From Arenicola marina (taxonomy: Eukaryota; Annelida; Polychaeta; Arenicolidae), in assembly GCA_964019135.1 (NCBI GenBank), contig OZ025264.1:5659935-5723934 (forward strand): a stretch of DNA of 64,000 nucleotides, in the 5' to 3' direction. This document shows, piece after piece, positions 1-10,854 of the stretch (position 1 is the stretch's first letter; the number at the start of each line of letters is the position of its first letter). The translations under genes and the position numbers were made by a program. The notes under the pieces were generated by a model. The model worked only from the letters and a program-made list of their open reading frames with translations. It did no database searches and was not told where the DNA came from.

Positions 1-292
1 CATATATAAGCACAAGGAAGTTTATATGCTTAGTACATCAATCATGAAGACCACAATTCAGTTCAGTTTGAAGGAGGGAATACTAGGGTGTTAAGAATTT
101 TAATTAACATCTTATTCATTATCCAGTGAGTGTGTGCAGGGATATATAGTTTGTTCCTATTCACCAAAAATGGAGGATTTTTGTTTTGGAGGATGGTGCT
201 TTTTACTCTTTTAACGCCTAGTGTGTGGACGCCAATTTTACCTTCAATTTTAATGAAACCTTTGAAAGAGCCTGTGGAACGGGTCACCTCGT
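1..292. other. AT-rich noncoding sequence
   Basis: Nothing recognisable is seen here. There is no repeat structure, and the only open frame is a short chance frame. Confidence 0.4.
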
Positions 293-480
293 AGTGACTA
301 CCTAGTAGGTAGCGTGGTTGCTGAAGTGTGCTATGCTAGGCGAACCTGATGTATGATTGTGCAAGATAGAGATCCCATCTGTTTCTGCGCGACGAATAGG
401 GCGTTACTCCTGGTTGCCACTATCTCCTCTCTAACTTGACCCTTCTCATGACATAAGGCATACTGAGGTTATGTGCTGAT
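293..480 (+). mobile_element. Old, diverged SINE-1 copy
   Basis: The head has an A-box-like stretch (TACCTAGTAGGTAGCG). The body from about 345 aligns by eye to the SINE-1 body of the better copy at 2029-2293: a 'gtgcaagatagagatccca' segment, then a truncated reading of 'gacataaggcatactgag' where the better copy has 'ttaaggcatcctgaatt'. Divergence is high and no target-site duplication is visible, so this is an old insertion. Confidence 0.5.
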
Positions 481-668
481 CTCTGCCAGGCCAGCCATCG
501 ATCATACCGAAAGTCAGGGGTTCGTGCCCCACAGTGTCTATGGTCGTGCAGGATAAACATCACCTCCTTCGAAAAGAGTTGTGGGTTAAGTACTCGCGCC
601 CAACGTTGATAATCCCCGATATGACCTTCATCACTTTGTGAGTGTCCTTCTTAAACCAACCAACGAGC
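481..668 (+). mobile_element. Second old SINE-1 copy, directly downstream
   Basis: A B-box-like GGGGTTCGTGCCCC lies near 519. It is followed by the SINE-1 body order: 'gtcgtgcaggataaacatc', 'cttcgaaaagagt', 'gatatgacc', and the CCAACCAAC tail at 656-665. It lies head to tail with the preceding copy. Divergence again points to an old insertion. Confidence 0.55.
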
Positions 669-2017
669 GTCCTCATAAAAAAAAACAGCCCATCAACTGC
701 TTATCAACAGGATACAATATTCTGTTTTACGCTGTAAAGTGATTCTCGCCCCGCGGCGCTGTGCCATGTGTGGCGGCGCAAATCAATGAGGCTGCCACCT
801 CTTTCTTCCCAGATAAGGTGTTAAGTTTGCTCAGTGTACTGAGATGGTCAATAGTATTAGACATTTTATATTTTTTGGAAGGGGCGCCGACGATTTATGT
901 CAATATTATATTGATTTACAAAAATAGAAGTGATATGAATGTTATCTCGTGAAGTGCGAGCTCGCGGGCCTTAGCTCTCTCAGGGTCTATCCATTCACGA
1001 TATCCAGGCAGACATATGAATCAGGCTGCCCGTTAAGTAACCGTCACGTTCTGTTTGTTTGATTTCTCCCGCCCTGGATATATATATATGTATCTATATA
1101 TGTCCCCCCCCCCGCTCCCCGGCGCCGACCCCGGCGCCTATCCATGCAGGCACACACCCTGATCCCATCCCCGCTTATCCTCAAGTAAGTCTCGCCTCGG
1201 CCCACCTGTTCGGCTCGGGCCTCTCTGGTCTTACATATCGGTCTCTCTTTATGTCGTTCCTCGTTGGTTGTCCCTCTGCCTCCCTCCTTCACCCTTCCTC
1301 TCTCTTTCCCTGCTCCCAACCCCCAACCCCCCAACCCCTAACCCCTCAGCTGTCGGTCTGTCTGCCTGAGCCGGACGCTTATCGTCACGCAGCGCCCCCT
1401 GGCGAATGGTGTTTACGTAAGGGGACGTGAACGTGGGAGTGGAAGACGGCGCAGCTGCCCGCCGACCAGCTTCAGCGCTGACGGGTGGTGGCGATTTGGG
1501 GGTTGTACCACCCCACACAGCGCCAGTCCTGGCATTACTGGCGGCCAGCATGTAAAGCTGACAGTGGGGACGGATCCAGCCCCCCCCACCCCACCTCGGC
1601 TTAATGGCTCAAACGCCTACGTGCTACTCGGGGGGACATCTATCTAGGAGGGGGTTATACAGCAAAACCCCGAAATCATATCCCGATCGAGATGCCATTT
1701 TCTGTGGACTGGTAATCGAAGACTTATTTCTCGTCTAATATTGAACTTCCTGCGCCGCGGATGTTGCTGGGTACGCGGTTTAACACGCTGTGCATACTGA
1801 AATTTCCCATCAGTGAGAAAAATGATACTTTGCTTCTATGAGCCTTTACTTCTCGGGGGTTGCCAAGCGTTTGTCGTCGGCACGGGTGGACGGGAGACAG
1901 GGGGTGGGGGGTTGTAGGTGGGGATTAATGTGGTTACAGAGGACGTGTCGTGGCATTGTCAGGCAGCCAGGCAGTCTGTAGTATAATGGGTGGACCAGAC
2001 TCTGGGGACCCCGTATT
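669..2017. other. Noncoding; C-rich and pyrimidine-rich patches
   Basis: A short TA stretch and a C9 tract lie at about 1080-1115. A pyrimidine-rich block fills 1235-1350, and a poly-G/GT patch lies near 1895-1925. Overlapping open frames on both strands at 1044-1551 reflect the C-rich composition. No gene is supported. Confidence 0.4.
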
Positions 2018-2028
2018 ACTTGACCTAC

Positions 2029-2293
2029 AGGGGGCTGGCACGATAGCTCAGTAGGTTAGAGCTGCTCGCATTTAGTGCCCCGGCCATCTGAGAGCCTAAC
2101 GGCACGTGGATCGGTGGTTCAAGCCCTGCTGTAGCCATGTCTGTGTGGTCGCAGGATAAAGATCCCATGTCCTTCTTCGCAAAGAGTAGGGGGGTACCCC
2201 CGGAGACATGGCTCCGTTCTTCTCTTCCTTCCCCCATTGACGCGATATGACCAAAAGTGGTTAAGGCATCCTGAATTACATACCAACCAACCA
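2029..2293 (+). mobile_element. SINE-1, full length, with target-site duplication
   Basis: This is the reference copy of a tRNA-derived SINE. The 5' head carries an A box (ATAGCTCAGTAGGTTAGAGC, 2043-2062). The B box (GGTTCAAGCCC) lies at about 2115. The body carries 'caggataaagatcccatgtc' and 'cgcgatatgaccaaaagtgg', and the 3' end is a CCAACCAACCAAC tail. Flanking 11-mers ACTTGACCTAC (2018-2028) and ACTTGATCTAC (2294-2304) differ at one base and mark the target-site duplication. The distance between A and B boxes is longer than in an ordinary tRNA. The element is noncoding; Pol III transcription is inferred from the boxes. Confidence 0.9.
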
Positions 2294-2304
2294 ACTTGAT
2301 CTAC

Positions 2305-2571
2305 CCATATGCACTGTCCATAGGTTTATATCTCTGTATGCAATGACGATATTACTGATCAAGGTGCCAGGTTGTCCCGGTACATTCGGATGTTATTAAA
2401 GTTTGTTTTAATGGACGGATGATATATGTAAATTCAATATGACGTTTAGTCAATGTAATTTTGATAATGATTTGACAGAATAAGCCGTCAAAGAATGAGA
2501 CACAATGAAGGCATTATGCTGGTGCACCCATCTCCCGGGAAAGAGAAATCAGCTAACAGACCATATGGGAG
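2305..2571. other. Noncoding spacer
   Basis: AT-rich single-copy-looking sequence between SINE-1 and the 37 bp array. Nothing else is seen. Confidence 0.4.
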
Positions 2572-3424
2572 GACGACATGTGATCCTGTCCAGGTCTAGT
2601 TGTGGTGAAGAGACACGTGGTCCTGTCCAGGCCTTATTGTGGTGAAGGGACATGTGGTCCTGTCCAGACTTGCTGTTGTGAAGGGACACGTGGTCCTGTC
2701 CAGACCTTGTTCCGGTGAAGGGACACGTGGTCCTGTCCAGACCTTGTTGTGGTGAAGGGACATGTGGTCCTGTCCACACCTTGTTGTGGTGAAGGGACAC
2801 GTGGTCCTGTCCAGACCTTGTTGTGGTGAAGGGACATGTGGTCCTGTCCAGCCCTTGTTGTGGTGAAGGGACATGTGGTCCTGTCAACCACGTGTTGTGC
2901 TGAAGGGACATGTGGTCCTGTGCACACCTTGTTGCGATGAAGGGACATGTGGTCCTGTCCAGACCTTGTTGTGGTGAAGGGACATGTGGTCCTGTCCAGG
3001 CCTTGTTGTGGTGAAGGGACATGTGGTCCTGTCCAGGCCTTATTGTGGTGAAGGGACACGTGGTCCTGTCCAGACCTTGTTGCGGTGAAGGGACATGTGG
3101 TCCTGTCCAGACCTTGTTGTGGTGAAGGGACACGTGGTCCTGTCCAGACCTTGTTGTGGTGAAGGGACATGTGGTCCTGTCCAGACCTTGTTGTGGTGAA
3201 TGGACATGTGGTCCTGTCCAGACCTTGTTGTGGTGAAGGGACATGTGGTCCTGTCCAGACCTTGTTGTGGTGAAGGGATACGTGGTCCTGTCCAGACCTT
3301 GTTGTGGTGAAGGGACATGTGGTCCTGTCCAGACCTTGTTGTGGTGAATGGACATGTGGTCCTGTCCAGACCTTGTTGTGGTGAAGGGACATGTGGTCCT
3401 GTCCAGACCTTGCTGCGGTGAAGG
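2572..3424. repeat. 37 bp minisatellite A, about 23 copies
   Basis: The unit contains 'ccttgttgtggtgaaggg' followed by 'acatgtggtcctgtccaga'. The period is exactly 37 bp (for example 3074 to 3111). Units alternate mainly between ACATGTGG and ACACGTGG. Because 37 is not a multiple of three, every minus-strand frame reads the same peptide set in rotation, which makes open frames of up to 375 codons. These are array artefacts. The left edge units (2572-2640) and those near 2885-2930 are the most diverged. Confidence 0.95.
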
Positions 3425-3884
3425 CCACAATGTAAAAATGCTCCGACATGGATTTCCGTTTCTGCGGCGTCTGCTGTGTACGTGATACAGACCGCACCCG
3501 CCAGCGCCCTCTGGCCAAGCAGGTCGAGAGTGCCTCGGGGCAGGGTCTCCCCGCGCAGTAGGTGAAGACATCGTATTGCCATCAGTCCTCGCGTTGTATC
3601 GTGCCAGTTGGGGTGCACGTTGGGGACGACTACACCCCCCCCCACCCCTCCCTCCCCCACACCCCGCCCACTTCACTTCATCTCAGTTCCCATCCCATTT
3701 CTGAACCGTCCGTCCGGGTCGTGTCTTGGGGCTCGTAACCCCTGGCGCCACTTGGGGGTGAGGTCACGTGATCCATGGAACTACTCCCCCCCCCCCCACC
3801 CCTACCCCACTAAACACCCTTGACGGCGATACCGCTTGAACGTATTAACGTCGTATGCTTTATTAAGTCCCCTGCCCCTTCCCC
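3425..3884. other. Noncoding spacer between two arrays
   Basis: GC-rich unique-looking sequence with C tracts at about 3634, 3787 and 3880. No gene or element is recognised. Confidence 0.4.
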
Positions 3885-4734
3885 CCCCCCTATGGTGGGG
3901 GTCACCACTGCTACCTTCCATGCCCCCTATACTGGGGGTCACCACTGCTACCCTCCAGCCTCCCTCTAGCGGGGGTCACCACTGCTACCTTCCAAACCCC
4001 CTATAGCGGGGGTCACCACTGCTACCTTCCAGCCCCCCTATGGTGGGGGTCACCACTGCTACCTTCCAGGCCCCCTCTAGTGGGGGTCACCACTGCTACC
4101 TTCCAGGCCCCCTCTAGAGGGGGTCACCACTGCTACCTTCCAGCCCCCCTCTAGTGGGGGTCATCACTGCTACCTTCCAGCCCTCCTCTAGTGGGGGTCA
4201 GCACTGCTGCCTTCCAGCCCCCCTCTAGTGGGGGTCAGCACTGCTGCCTTCCAGCCCTCCTCTAGTGGGGGTCAGCACTGCTGCCTTCCAGCCCTCCTCT
4301 AGTGGGGGTCAGCACTGCTACCTTCCAGCCCTCCTCTAGTGGGGGTCACCACTGCTGCCTTCCAGCCCTCCTCTAGTGGGGGTCAGCACTGCTGCCTTCC
4401 AGCCCTCCTCTAGTGGGGGTCACCACTGCTGCCTTCCAGCCCCCCTCTAGTGGGGGTCACTACTGCTACCTTCCAGCCCTCCTCTAGTGGGGGTCAGCAC
4501 TGCTACCTTCCAGCCCTCCTCTAGTGGGGGTCATCACTGCTACCTTCCAGCCCCCCTCTAGTGGGGGTCATCACTGCTACCTTCCAGCCCTCCTCTAGTG
4601 GGGGTCAGCACTGCTGCCTTCCAGCCCCCCTCTAGTGGGGGTCATCACTGCTACCTTCCAGCCCCCCTCTAGTGGGGGTCACCACTGCTGCCTTCCAGCC
4701 CCCCTCTAGTGGGGGTCACTACTGCCACCTGCCC
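3885..4734. repeat. 37 bp minisatellite B, about 23 copies
   Basis: The unit is 'gtgggggtcaccactgct' plus 'accttccagccctcctcta'. The period is 37 bp (4321 to 4358). Each unit can form a small hairpin, CCCCC..tctagt..GGGGG. Variation is mostly CACCACTG/CAGCACTG/CATCACTG and GCTACC/GCTGCC. The sequence is unrelated by eye to array A, despite the same period and only 460 bp of separation. Confidence 0.95.
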
Positions 4735-4794
4735 GCGGACCACTGTGTATGCTGCGCGATGTCCCCATAATCTGGAGGCGTTGTGCCAGCCACC

Positions 4795-4920
4795 AACTGG
4801 CCAGTAACCAACCAGTGACCAGCCAGTAACCAACCAGTGACCAGCCAGTTGCCAGCCAGTGACCAGAGAGTAACCAGCCAGTAACCAGCCAGTAGCCAGC
4901 CAGTAACCAGCCAGCCAGCT
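4795..4920. repeat. 11 bp tandem repeat, about 11 copies
   Basis: Units alternate between CCAGTAACCAG and CCAGTGACCAG with an 11 bp period (4802 to 4813). It lies between array B and the CpG-rich block, so three different arrays sit in about 2.4 kb. Confidence 0.9.
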
Positions 4921-5397
4921 TGCCAGCCCACAAAACCGGCCACAATCCTCGACCTTGTGTCAGGACCGCTATCGTTGGTGGTCCACCCCTCCCTCTCTCC
5001 CTCACGTCTCACCGGAGCCCGCCGCCGACGCCGGGAACAAATAGGGAGAGCGCCGCCGCCCCCCACCCCCCTCCTTCCCTCCCTCCCTCCGTCCCGCCCC
5101 TCCCCCGCCTTCGCCACCCACCAGCGAGACCCCCACAGCCTGTCTCTTGTCCCGATCTCTTGAGTTGTGTGGCCGCTGGACCCAGCTGTGGTGGGCCGTG
5201 CGTGGACTGGTTGGCGAACGGGGCCCTGGAATCCCCATCCCATTCGATCCATTGTGCCTGGAGTAGCGGATTGAGCAACTGTTCCTTTGGGATCGGGAAA
5301 GCGGAATCGGGATCGGGATCGGAATAGATATCTGGATCAGCTCGGGCTGGCGTCGTGCCATTTGCCTGGATTTCTGGATTATATCTCGTTCTCCACG
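4921..5397 (+). promoter_or_regulatory. CpG-rich block; possible noncoding first exon
   Basis: This block is GC- and CpG-rich (for example around 5010-5060) and ends in low-repeat sequence with CCACGA followed by GTAAGTCTG at 5398-5406, a good donor match. T-rich, intron-like sequence follows. A promoter or 5' UTR exon spliced to the acceptor before 23233 would fit. No TATA box or initiator was identified. Short chance frames on both strands come from the composition. This is an inference; transcript data would decide it. Confidence 0.2.
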
Positions 5398-6444
5398 AGT
5401 AAGTCTGAAAGTTATAGTTTGCGAGTGTTTTTTTGTTGTTGTGTTTGTAACTAACTGCCTGCTTTGTCGCTTGGTCGCTTACTCGCCAGGCATGCGGCTA
5501 TGTTGTTACAGGAGTTACAGCAAGGCGGGAGTCAGGGTTATTCAGAGTGAAGTGGATAGAAAGAGCGAGAGGCGGAGAACGAGTTGAGTTACACGGGCAG
5601 AGAGGGAGAAGGCAGAAAGAATGAGAAACCGAGACAGAGAGAGAAACATAGTTAAGTTAGAGGGGTAGATGGTAATGGGGGAGGGGACACTATTTGCTAT
5701 ACCTTGGCCCAATGCACCCGCTATTTTCCGGCTTCAAATAGAAGAAGGCATAAATGACATTCACTATTACTAGACATGCCAGTGGAGCTGTCACCACCCG
5801 ACCCTGCGGTAAATTAAAGGGTAAAGGATCTCTCTATATTATTTTAACACGTAAATGATCAGTCCTGCCTCACCGGAAAGTGGCTGGTGGGAGGGAAGCA
5901 AGATATAGGTCTATGCAGCTGCGCGGCAACCGCCCTTCTGTTGGATGGCGCGTTGTCATAACTACATCATTCAAGTGGGTTTAATGGCGTGTCGGCCTCA
6001 CGGCGATGGCTTCTTGCTGTGGGTACGAGTGGCGCCAAATCATTCTAACTTGAATCCTTTACTGTGTGCTCTTCTGCCACCTTGTAATTTATACGAAGAG
6101 CGGTATCTTATTTACAAAGGCGTTAACGTTTCTTTCAATGGTTAGCACATCCTGTCGCTTGGTGAAACGACATCGTGTAGCACCATCTGACAGGCAGTAT
6201 ACAGCAAACCCTGTCCATGCAGTGGCTCCCTCTTGTGAGCCTTTTCGTAGTTAATTGTTGAATTGTGGCATTCGGTGACAATATTGTAATGGTGAGGCGA
6301 GTAGTCTACATGCTGTCTGTTGCAGACAGGCAGTGGACCATAATTCACTTGTCCTTGCTTGGAAAATATGTATATACGTATATCCGTGTCTATATCGCTC
6401 ACAATGTTGCAATTAACGTGTTGGCGTTCATAACATGATTACAT
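5398..6444. other. Noncoding; purine-rich patch
   Basis: A GAGA-type purine-rich segment lies at 5550-5660. The rest shows no clear gene or repeat. Confidence 0.35.
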
Positions 6445-6625
6445 ATAGTGACAGCACTGCGGTTGGTTAAACACCCGTCTGCAGACCAATCAGGTCTCTG
6501 GTTCGAATCCGGTTCTGGGAAATCTAATCTGGGATGTCACATGTCATGCAAATCATCCCTTGTGCCCGGAGGTTCCTTGTCCTAATTTGGGGTTAAGTAC
6601 TTTATTTAATTTCATTTCGTGTAGA
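6445..6625 (+). mobile_element. SINE-2, diverged copy
   Basis: The tRNA-like head has GCGGTTGGTTAAACACCCG as a degraded A region and an intact B box, GGTTCGAATCC, at about 6502. The downstream order 'aatctaatctggg', 'atgtcatgc', 'cccggaggttccttg' and 'ttggggttaag' matches the copy at 32958-33148. No target-site duplication is visible. It is probably older than that copy. Confidence 0.65.
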
Positions 6626-7286
6626 CAACGCTGGCCTAAACAGAACCACCATTTTCGTTCATGTAATTTCTAAGCATTGCATCTTTTATCGTCGGCCTGC
6701 GGCTTGGCGGTTCTCGGGATGGGATGTGAAGGCATACACCCACGCACTGTCTGTCATGTCTGTCATGCCAGGTAGCCTGGCCTACATCTGTGGACGCACG
6801 CACCTGTTTGTTGTTACTTCGACAATTCCTCATATTAAGACGACAGCTGAACAGCCACGTGGCCTCTCTCTACCCGAGAGTGAATCTGTAAGGTTTGCAA
6901 AATGATGCAGTTAGATGGCGACATCGCATGGTAGGATGGTAGGGTTTTTACCGGATTCTCGTGTTCGGTCAAGATAACACTACAATACGGAATCATAATA
7001 CCACTGTAAGACGGAGTCTCAAGCAGAGACATGCACGTGGCTATCCGTGGCTGTGTGTGACTTTGGCCCACATTGCTGTCTCACCAGGCCTTTATGGCTA
7101 TCTCTTAGTGGTAAAGTTTTATATTTCTAAATGTCAGTTATTTTTAGGAACAGGGCGTCTTATCAGCGTTTACGCGTGGCAAACCTTTTCGTACAGGTTC
7201 CCTACTATTAACCTTCCAGTTACTTGAGGTGGTATACACATGTGATAGCCCGACACACACTGACCACATCCCTGGCACATACAGGG
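6626..7286. other. Noncoding, nothing recognised
   Basis: Unique-looking sequence with only short chance frames. Confidence 0.35.
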
Positions 7287-7350
7287 CGCTACTCGCCTGG
7301 GGGTCCGTGGTCAGGTCGCTACTCGCCTGGGGGTCCGTGGTCAGGTCGCT
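7287..7350. repeat. 30 bp perfect tandem duplication
   Basis: Two identical 30 bp copies begin at 7287 and 7317 (CGCTACTCGCCTGGGGGTCC and so on), followed by the first bases of a third. The perfect identity suggests a recent duplication. Confidence 0.9.
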
Positions 7351-7439
7351 ACAGGACCACCGGTGTTAGCGTCAGCAGTTAACGCCATAGTCGTAGCTGT
7401 GACGATGCAATTTTCCTGCGTCTATGGGATGCTTGTGCC

Positions 7440-8375
7440 ATCTTCATGGATCAGGGTAAGGATTGGAAGATGGTGATGGTGGTGGTGGAGGGCCTTGAGG
7501 GCGGAGGGCCTGAGCGTGGAGGGGCTGGGGTGCAGGGTCTGAGGGTGGAGGGGCTGGGGAACGAGGGGCTAAGGATGAAGGGGCTGGTGGTCGAGAGGCT
7601 GTTGGTCGAGGGACTGAGGGTGGAGGGGATGGAGGGTTGTTTTCTCCGTATGGGGGCTCACAATGAAGTTTTCCCGAACTTCCAACACCTGTGTTATTGC
7701 TTTCCCGGGTTCTGAACATCGGGGTGAGAAAGGATGAAGGGGAAGAGGCTAATGAAAGGGGTCATATGAAGATAACCAAGGTAAAGACAGAAGGAAAGGG
7801 GGGGGGGGTGGAGACTAAACTTTGAGGGGGAATGGTAGGGCAAGGGGGGGGTGGAGACTAAACTTTGAGAGGGAATGGTAGGGCAAGGGGGGGGGGGCAG
7901 ATATAAGGAAGGAAGATGCAAAGGGATAGTGAGAGGTTAAGGTAATGCGGAAAGGGCAATGACCAAAATGCATATATTAAATCAGAAGTAGAGGCCAAAT
8001 GAAAGGGTGAAGGGGAAGGGCGAAGTGTAGAGAAGTGCAGGGAGACGAAAAGGCAATAAGGGTAGGCGAGGGCGAAATGCAGACACAAAAAAGGAGGATG
8101 TGTGACAGGGAGGGTAAAGGTCAAGGGATATGTCATGGTCATGTTCAATGTCATGGTAAAGATCACGGTCAAGTCAGATGGCAGGGAGGGTTCCATGAGG
8201 GGCGCCAATTAAGGGACAGGGTGACAGGAAGGACAAGCCAAGAGAGGTGGAGAATGTCCATGAGTAAGGAGCAGAGGAACTAGCCAAGGATATGTGCAAG
8301 GGGCATGGATGTGACGTTTATCACAAGAAGGACCAAGGGGAAGGAAAAATGGAAATGCCAACAGAATGGACAAGA
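7440..8375. repeat. Purine-rich low-complexity region with degenerate repeats
   Basis: 7466-7640 holds a degenerate repeat of about 24 bp (GGAGGGGCTG cores). A unit of about 48 bp containing GGTGGAGACTAAACTTTGAG is duplicated at 7809-7905 with G tracts. The + strand is strongly purine-biased to about 8370. Minus-strand frames here are pyrimidine-coded Ser/Pro/Leu strings and are not gene-like. Confidence 0.6.
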
Positions 8376-8379
8376 CATT

Positions 8380-8697
8380 GGGCAATGGCATTTGAGAATG
8401 ACATTGGGGAAAGATATTGGGGAATAACGTTGGGAACTGACGTTGGGAAATGACGTTGGAGAATAACATTGGGGTATGACATTGAGGAATATATTGGGGA
8501 ATGACGTTGGGGAATGACATTGGAAAAAGACATTGGGGAAAAAGCTTGGGGAATGACCTTGGGGAAAATATGTGGAATGACATTGAAAAATGACATTAGG
8601 GAATAACATTGGGGAATGACGTTGGGGAGAGACATTGGTGAATGACATTGGGTAATGACATTAGGGAATAACGTTGGGGAATGACATTGGGATAACA
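8380..8697. repeat. 13 bp degenerate minisatellite
   Basis: The unit is GGGGAATGACATT with AATAAC/GACGTT variants, in about 24 copies with occasional length changes. Overlapping minus-strand frames rich in SFPNVIPQ are artefacts of the array. Confidence 0.9.
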
Positions 8698-10514
8698 GTA
8701 TTTACCCTACGGACGACATAATATCTCCTGAATGTCATATCTGCAATTATCCACATGAATATTTCCCCGCACACTAGCTGATATATTTCGAACATTCATT
8801 GATCATTAGACACGTGTGCTTTTTTACCCTGGACGAAATAATCTTTCCTGGGTGCCATGTTCAGCCATCTATGTGCGATGTTCACCATTCGTAATGCAAC
8901 ACGATTCACGTTGTTCTTTGTATCCTGCATAATTCGCTTCACCACTTCACTTTAGCAGAATATGGTAAAAAGAGCTAGACATGGTCCTAAACTCATGCAT
9001 CATTACTTGACCCGGCGTGTGTCCCAGATGTGGCCTCCACGCTCTGATATCGTCGTGTTTGTGTTGGGATCTGCCCGCGTGTTACAAACAATGCCAGGCA
9101 TGTGATTGATCCCTACTTTCCTACTTTTTCACAATTTTTTTAGGTTCTCCCTATTTTCCTTCTTTTTTCACAACTTTTTTATTTTGTCCCTACTTTTTTT
9201 ACTACTTTGTTGAAACATATGACCAGACATGAAAGGCACCCATTGTTTGAAGGAAATCCGGTACATCAGGATCTTGCCGCCAGTTTCTGATTAATGCCCG
9301 TTGACCCGTGACTCTGGGTACTGGCACAGAGTGCGTATCGTAGAGGGATATTATACTGTATAATACCTACTCTGTGGTACTGGAATGCATGTTATCTGGC
9401 CTGGTCTCAAAGTAATAATTGATTCATCCTGTGGTAATGGTAAAAGTCATCCTGGAAAGTCATTATGCAGAAAAGGCGTAGCTAAGTTTTACCAGATTGC
9501 CATACTCTTTTTTTTATCCTGGAGTCTCTACCTTTCCCTACTTTTTCCCCTACTATTAAGACTACTACTAAGAAGTAGCCCAGCTTTATCCCAATTTTTT
9601 CCTGAGAGGTCAATCACAAGCCCGCAATACGGGTGTCTCCCTAGCCCGCAGTTGGTAAGCAAGTTGAGCTGCAAATTAACGGGTTGTGGGTTGTGGTTGT
9701 CCTGGTGAAATTGTCCTGGTGGAATTTTATCTCGGGAACGGTAATGGACTGCTGGGGACGTGCCGCTGGAAAGAGTGTCTTTTTTGCGCATTTTGGTACG
9801 CCAATGGGTCCTATCGTATGCATGGGGATACTTTGGGGGGCAGTCGGCACGCCAATGGGTCCGCTCACTGTTAAGCTCGAGAGGGACCGAAGGATTTTCG
9901 TCACAGCAGATTGTGCCAAAGTCGTGCAACTTTCTCAGATGGTACGTGGATGGGTCCTAATTGTACACAGTTTTTGGTCCTTGGATGGGTAAGATTTTAC
10001 GGCTCCCGGCAGCACCTCCTTATACTCTGCCCCCCCCCCCCCCGCTGGGGTTTCTGTGGTTCTGTAGTTTTAATTGACGCCAAAGCGGCCGAAAACACCA
10101 GTATTTCATTTCCTTTATTCCATTTAACAATACATAACAGCGTCCGTATAAATGTATTGATAAAAACACTGAGCTCCACGCCGACCGAGCCGGGGTTTAA
10201 CCGCTTTCCGACTCTTTCCTACACGTTCATAGGCCCGATGCCACCCGTCTGTATACACAGGTGGCAAAAAACACCGAACCATCCATCATGGCATACAAAG
10301 CCCAGTGCTGACAGCAGGTGTCTGTGGCTAGGCCTCCCCAGCGTGGCTGGGTCTCCCCAGCCTACCAGTAGTAGCGGCGGAGTGGTGCGCCTAGAGCCAC
10401 CCATGTGGTCTAAATGCAACTTTTCCTGGACGGCGGGAACGGTTGCCCTGGACTACGACCACGTGGCTCCATGCGTCCTTACAGTATGGCTACTATCTAG
10501 GCTGAAGTGTCAGG
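8698..10514. other. Noncoding; T-rich and unique sequence
   Basis: Two loosely similar segments start near 8700 and 8820 (each with 'taccct..gga.ga.ataat' and 'tcctg..tg.cat'). T-rich blocks lie at 9115-9205 and 9505-9605. An open frame through 9911-10816 runs into a SINE-1 fragment, so it is not treated as a gene. Confidence 0.35.
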
Positions 10515-10655
10515 GGTTGGTTGTATATTCAGGACGCTTGAACCAATTCTGGTCATATCGCGTTAATGGGAGAACTGAGGGAAGATCGGAGCCATGTTCC
10601 CGGGGTAACCCCCTACTATTTGCGAAGAAATACAAGAGATATTTGACCATAGGTC
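10515..10655 (-). mobile_element. SINE-1 fragment, 5'-truncated
   Basis: Read on the minus strand, this is the 3' half of SINE-1 ending in the CCAACC tail, which shows as GGTTGGTTGTATATTCAGG on the + strand at 10515-10533. The tRNA-like head is missing. The body motif TCATATCGCGTTAATGGGAG is well kept. Confidence 0.75.
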
Positions 10656-10854
10656 GAGGACGAAAATACATAAGTACATTTGGAAGCTGTATTAATGGCG
10701 ACGTTACGAGTCGTCAGGGCCAATTTTGGCTAAAGAGCCTTATAGGGGCAATTTGGGCTAAATGCTGCCTTCGACAAACAGTTCGTAGGCAGTGTGGCAC
10801 TGTAGGCGGAGCTTAATTGGACATACAGTTTGAAGCCAAGGCGCTTCTCTTGAA
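10656..10854. other. Noncoding spacer
   Basis: A short internal near-duplication is visible ('gggccaatttt/ggggcaatttgggctaaa' near 10718-10762). Nothing else is seen. Confidence 0.3.

Noticed and set aside
1318-1352. Interstitial telomere-like CCCTAA/CCCCAA stretch
   Set aside because: Only one CCCTAA and irregular C-rich units; better explained by the local pyrimidine bias.
2549-3676. 375-codon minus-strand frame
   Set aside because: Runs through the 37 bp array; the same peptide is read in all three frames in turn.
9911-10816. 301-codon frame
   Set aside because: Crosses a poly-C tract and a SINE-1 fragment; no recognisable domain.
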